Shown here: positions 15,930-23,026 of the stretch, piece after piece
Numbering within the stretch: position 1 is the stretch's first letter
Layout: each line of letters begins with the position of its first letter
DNA from: Streptomyces litmocidini
GTDB lineage: Bacteria; Actinomycetota; Actinomycetes; Streptomycetales; Streptomycetaceae
Assembly (NCBI RefSeq): GCF_014649755.1
Contig: NZ_BMTQ01000028.1
Location: 1-42,287, forward strand
Direction: 5' to 3'
Length of the DNA: 42,287 nt
The notes under the pieces: model-generated
What the model was told of the DNA's origin: nothing
What the model saw: only the letters and a program-made list of their open reading frames with translations
Database searches by the model: none
Program-made: the position numbers and the translations under genes

Positions 15930-18329
15930 CTACAGGGTGCCGGTGAGCGCCTCGGGGCGGACCGGCGTCTTGTTGAGCTCCAGGCCCGTCGCCGCCCGGA
16001 TCGCCGCGAGGACGGCCGGGGTGGACGACAGGGTCGGGGCCTCGCCGATGCCCCGGACGCCGTACGGCGCGTTGGGGTCGGCCAGCTCGAGGTAGTCGAC
16101 CGGGATGGTCGGCGTGTCGAGGATGGTCGGGATCAGGTAGTCCGTGAAGGAGGGGTTGCGCACCTTCGCGGTCTTCGGATCGACGATGATCTCCTCCATC
16201 ACCGCGACGCCCAGGCCCTGGGTGGTGCCACCCTGGATCTGGCCGACCACGGAGAGCGGGTTGACCGCCTTGCCGACGTCCTGCGCACAGGCCAGCTCGA
16301 TCACCTTCACGAGACCGAGCTCGGTGTCCACCTCCACGACCGCGCGGTGCGCGGCGAAGGCGTACTGGACGTGCCCGTCGCCCTGGCCGGTGACGAGGTC
16401 GAAGGCCTGGGTGGGCCGGTGGCGCCACTCCTCCTCGACCTCCACGACCTCGTCCTCCAGGACGTCCGCGATGCTCGCGAGGGCCTCGCCGCCGTCGGTG
16501 ACGACCTTGCCGCCCTCCAGGAGGAGCTCGGCGTTGGCCCAGGCCGGGTGGTACGAGCCGAACTTGCGTCGGCCGATCTCCAGGACCTTCTCGCGGACGA
16601 TCCCGCAGGAGTTCTTGATGGCGCCGCCGGTCATGTACGTCTGGCGGCCCGCGGAGGTCGAACCGGCCGAGCCCACCTGGGTGTCGGCGGGGAGGATGGT
16701 GACCTGCTGGACGCCGAGCTCCGTGCGGGCGATCTGGGCGTGGATGGTGATGCCGCCCTGGCCGACCTCCGCCGCGGCGGTGTGGACCGTGGCGACGGCC
16801 TCGCCGTTGATGACCTCCATGCGGATCCTGGCGGTCGAGTAGTCGTCGAAGCCCTCGGAGAAGCCGACGTTCTTGATGCCGACGGCGTAGCCGACGCCCC
16901 GCACGACGCCCTCGCCGTGCGAGGTGTTGGACAGGCCGCCCGGCAGCGCGCGGACGTCCGCGCCCTCGCCGGCGGTCTCCCACTGGCGCTCCGGCGGCAT
17001 CGGACGGGCCTTGACCCGGCGCAGCAGCTCGGCGACCGGGGCCGGCGAGTCCACGACCTGGCCGGTCGGCATGATCGTGCCCTGCTCCATGGCGTTGAGC
17101 TGGCGCAGCTCCACCGGGTCCATGCCCAGCTCGGCCGCGAGCTTGTCCATCTGGGCCTCGTAGGCGAAGCAGGCCTGGACCGCGCCGAAGCCGCGCATGG
17201 CGCCGCAGGGCGGGTTGTTGGTGTAGAGGCCGATCGCCTCGATCTCGACGTCGTCGACGACGTACGGGCCGATCGAGAGGGAGGAGGCGTTGCCGACGAC
17301 CGAGGCCGTGGACGACGCGTACGCGCCGCCGTCGAGCACGATCTTGCACTTCACGTGCGTGAGCTTGCCGTCCCTGGTGGCGCCGTGCTCGTAGTAGAGC
17401 TTCGCCGGGTGCCGGTGGACGTGCCCGAAGAAGGACTCGTACCGGTTGTAGACCATCTTGACCGGCTTGCCGGTGCGCAGGGCCAGGACCGAGGCGAGGA
17501 TCTGCATGGAGATGTCCTCGCGGCCGCCGAAGGCGCCGCCGACACCGGCCATGGTCATCCGGACCTTCTCCTCGGGCAGGCCGAGGCAGGGGGCGATCTG
17601 CTTGAGGTCCGAGTGCAGCCACTGGGTGGCGACGTACAGGTCGACGCCGCCGTCCTCGGCCGGTACGGCGAGGCCGGACTCGGGGCCGAGGAAGGCCTGG
17701 TCCTGCATGCCGAAGGTGTACTCGCCCTTGACGATCACGTCGGCGCGCTCGGCGGCCTCGGCGGCGTTGCCGCGGATGATCGGCTGGCGGTGCACGATGT
17801 TGGGGTGCGGGACGTGGCCGGAGTGGTGGTCGTCGCGGTTCTCGTGGACCAGGATCGCGTCCGGGGCGAGGGCGGAGGCCTCGTCCGTGATGAGCGGGAG
17901 CTCGCGGTACTCGACCTTGATCTTCGCGGCGGCGCGGCGGGCGGTCTCCGGGTGGTCGGCGGCCACGAGGGCGACCGGCTCACCGTGGTGACGGACCTTG
18001 CCGTAGGCGAGCACCGGGGTGTCCTGGAACTCCATGCCGTAGTTCTTCGCGGCCGGCAGGTCCTCGTGGGTCAGGACGGCGTAGACGCCGTCCATCGTGA
18101 GGGCCTCGGAGGTGTCGATGGACACGATCTCGGCGTGCGCGACGGTGGAGCGCAGGATCTGGCCCCACAGCATGTCCTCGTGCCACATGTCCGAGGAGTA
18201 GGCGTACTCGCCGGTGACCTTGAGGGTGCCGTCGGGGCGGAGGGTGGACTCGCCGACGCCGCCCTTGACGTGCTTCTGGGTGACCTCGGTGGGCGTACCC
18301 GCCGGAACGGTGCGTGTGTTCTGAGCCAT
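15930..18329 (-). CDS. Xanthine dehydrogenase molybdenum-binding subunit
   Basis: 799 residues. It carries the XDH large-subunit features GKVRHHGEPVALVAAD (residues about 100-120), DAILVHENRDDHH, the molybdopterin-binding MAGVGGAFGGREDIS, and FVYN-like KMVYNRYESFFGHVHRHPA. It also has PCGAMRGFGAVQACFAYEAQMD and the C-terminal GVRGIGEAPTLSSTPAVLAAI, whose glutamate is the catalytic base. The enzyme oxidises hypoxanthine and xanthine to urate in the cytoplasm. It is the last gene of the FAD/FeS/Mo trio; its ATG is three bases after the [2Fe-2S] gene stop. A CO dehydrogenase large subunit would have a selenium-loop motif that is absent here; the purine context supports xanthine dehydrogenase. 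Confidence 0.88.
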   Translation of the reverse strand: MAQNTRTVPAGTPTEVTQKHVKGGVGESTLRPDGTLKVTGEYAYSSDMWHEDMLWGQILRSTVAHAEIVSIDTSEALTMDGVYAVLTHEDLPAAKNYGMEFQDTPVLAYGKVRHHGEPVALVAADHPETARRAAAKIKVEYRELPLITDEASALAPDAILVHENRDDHHSGHVPHPNIVHRQPIIRGNAAEAAERADVIVKGEYTFGMQDQAFLGPESGLAVPAEDGGVDLYVATQWLHSDLKQIAPCLGLPEEKVRMTMAGVGGAFGGREDISMQILASVLALRTGKPVKMVYNRYESFFGHVHRHPAKLYYEHGATRDGKLTHVKCKIVLDGGAYASSTASVVGNASSLSIGPYVVDDVEIEAIGLYTNNPPCGAMRGFGAVQACFAYEAQMDKLAAELGMDPVELRQLNAMEQGTIMPTGQVVDSPAPVAELLRRVKARPMPPERQWETAGEGADVRALPGGLSNTSHGEGVVRGVGYAVGIKNVGFSEGFDDYSTARIRMEVINGEAVATVHTAAAEVGQGGITIHAQIARTELGVQQVTILPADTQVGSAGSTSAGRQTYMTGGAIKNSCGIVREKVLEIGRRKFGSYHPAWANAELLLEGGKVVTDGGEALASIADVLEDEVVEVEEEWRHRPTQAFDLVTGQGDGHVQYAFAAHRAVVEVDTELGLVKVIELACAQDVGKAVNPLSVVGQIQGGTTQGLGVAVMEEIIVDPKTAKVRNPSFTDYLIPTILDTPTIPVDYLELADPNAPYGVRGIGEAPTLSSTPAVLAAIRAATGLELNKTPVRPEALTGTL

Positions 18330-18331
18330 CG

Positions 18332-18931
18332 TCAGACCGCCTCTCCCTGACGCTCCTGGCGAGCGGCCGCGAGGCGGACCGCGTCGAGGATCTTCTCGTA
18401 ACCGGTGCAGCGGCAGAGGTTGCCGGAGAGCGCCTCGCGGATGTCCGCGTCCGTCGGGGACGGGTTGCGCTCCAGCATCTCGTCGGCCGCGACGAGCAGG
18501 CCGGGGGTGCAGAAACCGCACTGGACGGCGCCGGCGTCGATGAACGCCTGCTGGATCGGCGAGAGTTCGACGCCCTCACCGGTCTGCGAGTCCTGGGCGG
18601 GCTTCGCCTCCCACTTCTTGGCGGCGTCGACCGAGGTGCCGCCGCAGGCGCCCGTGGCGCAACCGCCGTGCGCCTCGCGCTCCTTGGCGTACTCCGCCAG
18701 GCCCTCGACGGTGACGACCTCGCGGCCCTCGACCTGACCGGCGGCGACCAGACACGAACACACCGGCACGCCGTCGAGGCGGACCGTGCAGGAGCCGCAC
18801 TCGCCCTGCTCGCACGCGTTCTTGGAGCCGGGAAGCCCCAGGCGCTCACGCAGAACGTAGAGGAGGGACTCGCCCTCCCAGACGTCGTCGGCTTCCTGCG
18901 GACGACCGTTGACCGTGAAATTGACGCGCAT
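18332..18931 (-). CDS. Xanthine dehydrogenase [2Fe-2S] subunit
   Basis: 199 residues. The ferredoxin-like N-terminal cluster uses C40, C45, C48 and C60 (ACEQGECGSCTV then CSC). The helical C-terminal cluster uses C138, C141, C173 and C175 (QCGFCTPG, NLCRCTGYEK). Normal subunits are about 160 residues; the extra length is an insert at residues about 81-123 between the two domains, containing C91 and C96 in GGCATGACGG. It is co-transcribed with the FAD subunit upstream (2 bases apart) and the molybdenum subunit downstream (2 bases). Electrons flow from molybdenum through both clusters to FAD. Confidence 0.9.
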   Translation of the reverse strand: MRVNFTVNGRPQEADDVWEGESLLYVLRERLGLPGSKNACEQGECGSCTVRLDGVPVCSCLVAAGQVEGREVVTVEGLAEYAKEREAHGGCATGACGGTSVDAAKKWEAKPAQDSQTGEGVELSPIQQAFIDAGAVQCGFCTPGLLVAADEMLERNPSPTDADIREALSGNLCRCTGYEKILDAVRLAAARQERQGEAV

Positions 18932-18933
18932 GG

Positions 18934-19824
18934 TTATGCAGCTCCCTCAAGCGTGCGGCCGGCGCCGCGGTACTGCTCCCAGGTCCAGCCGAGCTGGCGG
19001 CGAGCCATGATGCCGACGGCGTGGCGCCGGTACTTGGCGGTGCCGCGGACGTCGTCGATCGGGTTGGCGGCGGCCGAGCAGAGGTCGGCGAACTGCTTCG
19101 CGATCGAGGGGGTGATGATCTTGCCGTTGTCCCAGAAACCGCCCTCTTCCAGGGCCGCGTTCAGGAAGGCCTCGGCCTCCTTGGCGCGGATCGGGGTCGG
19201 TGCGGCGGAGCCGATGCCGGTGCGCACGGTCCGGGTCTCCGGGTGCAGGGCCAGGCCGAAGGCGCAGACGGCGATGACCATCGCGTTGCGGGTGCCGACC
19301 TTGGAGTACTGCTGGGGGCCGTCCGCCTTCTTGATGTGGACGGTCTTGATGAGCTCGTCGGGCTGGAGCGCGTTGCGCTTCACGCCCGTGTAGAACTCGT
19401 CGATCGGGATGAAGCGGTTGCCGCGCACCGACTCGACCTCGACCTCGGCGCCCGCGGCGAGCAGGGCCGGGTGGGCGTCGCCGGCGGGCGACGCGGTGCC
19501 GAGGTTGCCGCCGACGCCGCCGCGGTTGCGGATCTGCGGGGAGGCGACCGTGTGCGAGGCCAGCGCCAGACCCGGGAGCTCTGCGCGCAGGTTCTCCATG
19601 ATCTGCGTGTACGGAACGGAGGCGCCGAGGCGCACGTTCTCCTCGCCGACCTCCCACTGGCGCAGCAGCTCGATGCGGTTCAGGTCCAGGAGGTACTCGG
19701 GTCGTCGGTGGTCGAAGTTGATCTCGACCATGACGTCGGTACCACCGGCGATGGGCACGGCCGTGGGGTGCTCGGCCTTGGCGGCGAGCGCCTCCTCCCA
19801 GCTGGCGGGGCGAAGGAAGTCCAT
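18934..19824 (-). CDS. Xanthine dehydrogenase FAD-binding subunit
   Basis: 296 residues. It matches the FAD-binding domain of the vanillyl-alcohol-oxidase/CoxM type: AVPIAGGTDVMVEIN near residue 25 and VASPQIRNRGGVGGNLGTASPAGDAHPALL near residues 92-120 (phosphate loop, broken here by family-typical glycines), then the C-terminal CO_deh_flav_C domain with GSAAPTPIRAKEAEA. It transfers electrons from the [2Fe-2S] subunit to NAD+. It is the first gene of the xdh operon, with a 300-base divergent regulatory region to pucR. ATG 19824 has GAGAG upstream. Confidence 0.9.
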   Translation of the reverse strand: MDFLRPASWEEALAAKAEHPTAVPIAGGTDVMVEINFDHRRPEYLLDLNRIELLRQWEVGEENVRLGASVPYTQIMENLRAELPGLALASHTVASPQIRNRGGVGGNLGTASPAGDAHPALLAAGAEVEVESVRGNRFIPIDEFYTGVKRNALQPDELIKTVHIKKADGPQQYSKVGTRNAMVIAVCAFGLALHPETRTVRTGIGSAAPTPIRAKEAEAFLNAALEEGGFWDNGKIITPSIAKQFADLCSAAANPIDDVRGTAKYRRHAVGIMARRQLGWTWEQYRGAGRTLEGAA

Positions 19825-19923
19825 GGTGGCTCTCTTCTAGTGATTCTGGTGATCGGGGGTCGAGCTAGTGGGTCCGGGGGGACGGCCGGCCCTCGACGTC
19901 GTGTTCATGTGCTGTTCACGCGG

Positions 19924-19941
19924 TGTGTGGCCTAGTACACA
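19924..19941. promoter_or_regulatory. Dyad in the xdh-pucR intergenic region
   Basis: TGTGT (19924-19928) and ACACA (19937-19941) flank GGCCTAGT, 100-120 bases upstream of the FAD-subunit start. It is a possible PucR site for the xdh operon. Short arms, so tentative. Confidence 0.35.
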
Positions 19942-20009
19942 AGCCACTGTCGCCCGGGGTGCAGTCACCGAAAACATGAAGGAGTTGGCTGGTGCCCGTC
20001 GTCGTCTTG

Positions 20010-20015
20010 TAGATT
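20010..20015 (+). promoter_or_regulatory. Possible -10 box of pucR
   Basis: TAGATT lies 114 bases upstream of the pucR start; TTGGCT at 19985-19990 is 19 bases away, a little far. If used, transcription would begin near 20022-20026 and produce a leader of about 105 bases containing the two hairpins described next. Confidence 0.3.
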
Positions 20016-20044
20016 CGAACGAACGATGGAGAACAGAAACCTCT

Positions 20045-20081
20045 CCGTTTCCCCCTGGAAACGGTGGCACCGCGCCACCGT
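20045..20081 (+). promoter_or_regulatory. Mutually exclusive hairpins in the pucR leader
   Basis: Hairpin 1: CCGTTTCC (20045-20052), loop CCCT, GGAAACGG (20057-20064). Hairpin 2: ACGGTGGC (20061-20068), loop ACCGC, GCCACCGT (20074-20081). All arms pair perfectly, and the hairpins share bases 20061-20064, so they cannot form together. Hairpin 2 ends 48 bases before the start codon. It could be an RNA switch or two overlapping operators in DNA. Confidence 0.55.
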
Positions 20082-20129
20082 CGACAACGCGACACCACCA
20101 TCACCGAACGAAGGAACGGCGGCGACACG

Positions 20130-21824
20130 ATGCGGCTGCGCGCACTGCTGGAGAACGACGCGCTCGGGCTGCGCCTGCTCGGCGGCGAGGACGAGCTGGA
20201 CCGGACCGTCCGAGGCGTCATGACGACGGACCTCAAGGATCCCAGCCGGTACCTGTCCGGCGGCGAGCTGGTGCTGACCGGCCTCGCCTGGCGGACGGAC
20301 CCGGCCGACGCCGAGCCCTTCGTCCGGATCCTGGCCTCGGCCGGGGTGGCCGCCCTCGCGGCGGGCGAGGCGGAGCTCGGCGACATTCCCGACGATCTCG
20401 TGGAGGCGTGTTCGCGCCACCGGCTGCCGTTGTTCGCAGTGAACGAGTCCGTTGCGTTCGCGACGATCACCGAACACGTTGTTCGACAGGTCTCCGGCGA
20501 GCGGGCCGGCGACCTGGCGGCCGTCGTCGACCGGCACCGGCGGCTCATGACCTCCGGGCCGGCGGGCGGCGGACCCGAGGTCGTCCTCGATCTCCTCGGC
20601 TCCGACCTGGACCTGCGGGCCTGGGTCCTCTCCCCCACCGGCCGCCAGATCGCGGGCGCGGGCGAACCCCTGGAGACCGGGCTCGCCGCCACCCTGGCCG
20701 GTGAGCACCTGGCCGCCACCCGCACCGGCCGGCGCGGCCCCCACCGGCTGAGCGTCGCCGGAACGGCGTACTCGCTCTTCCCGATCCGCAACACGGGCCG
20801 GGGCGCCGCGCCCGCCTCCCGGGACGTGCGCGAGACGGTCCTGTCGGACTGGCTGCTGGCCGTCGAGGCGGACGCCGGGGACTGGCCCGCCGCCCGGCTC
20901 GACCTGCTCCAGGGCGTCACCCAGCTGATCGCCGTCGAACGGGACCGGCGCGACGCGGCCCGTACGGTGCGGCGCCGGCTCGCCCAGGAGGTCCTGGAGC
21001 TGGTGCAGACGGGCGCCGCGCCCGCCGAGATCGCGGCCCGTCTGCGGGTCGCCGCCCCGGTGCTGCTGCCCGGGCTCGGCACGGCCCCGCATTGGCAGGT
21101 GGTCGTCGCCCGCGTGGAGTGGGACCAGGAGGCCGGTCAGGCCCCCGTGGACGGCGGGCCGGTCGCCCAGTCGCTCCTGGAGGAGGTCCTCGTCGACCCG
21201 GCGTCCATCGGCGCCGAGTCGGCCGACCGGATCGCGGTCGCCCACAGCGGCGACGAGGCGATCGCCCTGGTGCCGCTGGCCGCGGGCCCGCTGCCGGAGA
21301 GCGAGGACGAGGGCCCGGCCCCCGCCCTCGGACTCCACGCGGACGCGCTGCTCGCCTCCGTACGGGCGCCGCTCTCCGCGGGCCTCGACGGCGACGGGCG
21401 CCTCACGCTGGGCGTCAGCGCGGCCGTGGCGTCGGCGGAGGGCCTGCGCGGGGCCCTGGAGGAGGCCCGGCACGCCCGCCGGGTGGCCGCCGCCCGCCCG
21501 GGCCGGGTCTGCGCCGCCGGGCACCACGAGCTGGCCTCGCACGTGCTGCTGCTGCCGTTCGTCCCGGACGACGTCCGGCGCGCCTTCACGGCCCGGCTGC
21601 TCGACCCGCTGCGCGACTACGACCGGCGCCACCGGGCGGAGCTCATCCCGACCCTGGAGGCCTTCCTGGACTGCGACGGTTCCTGGACCCGCTGCGCGAC
21701 CCGCCTCCACCTGCACGTGAACACGCTGCGCTACCGGGTGGGCCGGATCGAGCAGCTCACCGGCCGTGACCTCTCCCGTCTGGAGGACAAGCTCGACTTC
21801 TTCCTGGCGCTGCGGATGAGCTGA
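20130..21824 (+). CDS. PucR-family transcriptional regulator of purine catabolism
   Basis: 564 residues from ATG 20130. The N-terminal PucR domain covers about residues 1-120 (MRLRALLENDALGLRLLGG, then VMTTDLKDPSRYLSGGELVLTG). The middle is the GGDEF-like region of this family, and the C-terminal helix-turn-helix contains AFLDCDGSWTRCATRLHLH, VNTLRYRVGRIEQLTGRDL and LEDKLDFFLAL. PucR of Bacillus and Streptomyces homologues control xanthine dehydrogenase, uricase and allantoin genes. It is divergent from the xdh operon. The N-terminal ATG has AAGGA 14 bases upstream, so the start is likely but the ribosome site is distant. Confidence 0.88.
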   Translation: MRLRALLENDALGLRLLGGEDELDRTVRGVMTTDLKDPSRYLSGGELVLTGLAWRTDPADAEPFVRILASAGVAALAAGEAELGDIPDDLVEACSRHRLPLFAVNESVAFATITEHVVRQVSGERAGDLAAVVDRHRRLMTSGPAGGGPEVVLDLLGSDLDLRAWVLSPTGRQIAGAGEPLETGLAATLAGEHLAATRTGRRGPHRLSVAGTAYSLFPIRNTGRGAAPASRDVRETVLSDWLLAVEADAGDWPAARLDLLQGVTQLIAVERDRRDAARTVRRRLAQEVLELVQTGAAPAEIAARLRVAAPVLLPGLGTAPHWQVVVARVEWDQEAGQAPVDGGPVAQSLLEEVLVDPASIGAESADRIAVAHSGDEAIALVPLAAGPLPESEDEGPAPALGLHADALLASVRAPLSAGLDGDGRLTLGVSAAVASAEGLRGALEEARHARRVAAARPGRVCAAGHHELASHVLLLPFVPDDVRRAFTARLLDPLRDYDRRHRAELIPTLEAFLDCDGSWTRCATRLHLHVNTLRYRVGRIEQLTGRDLSRLEDKLDFFLALRMS

Positions 21825-21871
21825 GCCGGACGAGGCGGGCCTGCCCGGGCGGACCGAGCCGTCCGGGCGGA

Positions 21872-21889
21872 CCGGCCCGGAGGGGCCGG
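21872..21889 (+). terminator. Terminator after pucR
   Basis: CCGGCCC (21872-21878) and GGGCCGG (21883-21889) with loop GGAG, 48 bases after the pucR stop. No T-run, as is usual in high-GC genomes. Confidence 0.5.
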
Positions 21890-21955
21890 GGCTCGCCGGG
21901 GCCTCGACGATTCACTCCTTCGGGCGAGTCCGGAAGAGTGGTGAACGGGGCCGCG

Positions 21956-21980
21956 GCGGGCCCTCCGGCGGGGGGCCCGC
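21956..21980. other. GC-rich hairpin in the 357-base gap before the TPR gene
   Basis: GCGGGCCC (21956-21963) pairs with GGGCCCGC (21973-21980). The gap 21825-22181 has no credible gene; it holds the pucR terminator, this hairpin and the dyad at 22086. Confidence 0.45.
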
Positions 21981-22085
21981 GGACCGGGCCCGGGCCTGAT
22001 CACCGGCGTGATCACGGGCCGATCGGCCGTCCGGCGGCCGCTCGGAACCGGCCGGGGCGGGGGTCCGCGCCCCCTGCGGACTCTT

Positions 22086-22099
22086 GTGAAAACTTTCAC
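22086..22099. promoter_or_regulatory. Palindromic operator candidate upstream of the TPR gene
   Basis: GTGAAAACTTTCAC has perfect six-base arms around a two-base centre, about 85 bases before the TPR gene start. Shape and A/T core resemble LacI/GalR-type operators, but no such regulator is in the window. Confidence 0.5.
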
Positions 22100-22181
22100 C
22101 CGACCCCTTGGCCGGGTGCTCCCATCCGTGCTGAGATGCCGTCCTACTCAACAGCTCGATGGCGCGCTCGGGGAGGGCAAT

Positions 22182-22985
22182 GTGGCGGATACCGCCATGT
22201 CTGGTTCCGAATCAAGGGGTGGCGAAGATCCGTCCCTCGCCTACGGCAAGGAGACACCCGTGGAGACCGCCATATGGCGGCTCCGCTCCCGAGGTTGCTG
22301 GACGGACGCGGCCGCGCTCCTCGCGCCGCACGCGTCCGAACCGGCGGCCGCGCTCGAACGGGCCGCGCTGCTCATCGAGCGCTGCCTCTACACCGAGAAG
22401 GGCTGGGCCGACGCCGAGGAGGCGCTGCGGGCGGCCGAGGCCGTCGCCGGAACCGACGAGGAACGCGGGGCCGCGGCCTGCGAACGCGGCTATCTCGCCT
22501 ACGCCTCCACGCTGTTGGGGGTACGGGACCGGGCCGACGAGGCCCGCATGGCGCTGGGCCGGGCGGCGGCGCTGATCGCCCCCTCCGCCGCCGGCCGCCC
22601 CCTCCTGGACTTCCGGCGCGGGCTCGTCGCCCAGAACCTCGGCGACTCCCCGCAGGCGGCCCGTGCCGCGTACCGCAGGGCGCACGAGGGGGCGACCGCC
22701 CAGGGCGACTCGCTCCTGCTCTCCTCCACCTGGCGGCACCTCGCCGGACTGGCCCTGCGCGAAGGGGAGTTGGCGGAGGCGCGGCACGGCTTCACGGAGT
22801 CCCTGCGGATCCGCGAGGAGCTGGGCTACCTGGTCGGCACGGCTCCGGCGCTCACCGCCCTGGCGACCACGGAGACCGAGCCGGAGGCGGGCCGTCTGCG
22901 CGCCGAGGCCCGGCGCCTCTTCCAGCTGCTCGGCGGGGTGCCGACCTGGCTCTCGGCCCAGCTGACGCCCCGGGTCGCCACCTGA
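22182..22985 (+). CDS. TPR-repeat protein
   Basis: 267 residues from GTG 22182, which has GGGAGGG five bases upstream; ATG 22197 is an alternative. No signal peptide or membrane helix. Much of it is paired helices of TPR type: ERAALLIERCLYTEKGWADAEEALRAA, GYLAYASTLLGVRDRADEARMALG, LVAQNLGDSPQAARAAYRRAHE and LAGLALREGELAEARHGFTESLRIREELGY (each split into A/B helices). TPR arrays bind proteins; the partner is unknown. It is convergent with the P-loop/WD40 gene across a strong terminator. I recognise the fold but no specific family. Confidence 0.8.
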   Translation: MADTAMSGSESRGGEDPSLAYGKETPVETAIWRLRSRGCWTDAAALLAPHASEPAAALERAALLIERCLYTEKGWADAEEALRAAEAVAGTDEERGAAACERGYLAYASTLLGVRDRADEARMALGRAAALIAPSAAGRPLLDFRRGLVAQNLGDSPQAARAAYRRAHEGATAQGDSLLLSSTWRHLAGLALREGELAEARHGFTESLRIREELGYLVGTAPALTALATTETEPEAGRLRAEARRLFQLLGGVPTWLSAQLTPRVAT

Positions 22986-22989
22986 AGTC

Positions 22990-23025
22990 CCGTGTGCGGG
23001 ACGCCCGCTGACGTCCCGCACACGG
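22990..23025. terminator. Bidirectional terminator hairpin
   Basis: Perfect 14-base arms CCGTGTGCGGGACG (22990-23003) and CGTCCCGCACACGG (23012-23025) with an 8-base loop, placed between the convergent TPR and WD40 genes. Confidence 0.85.
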
Positions 23026-23026
23026 A

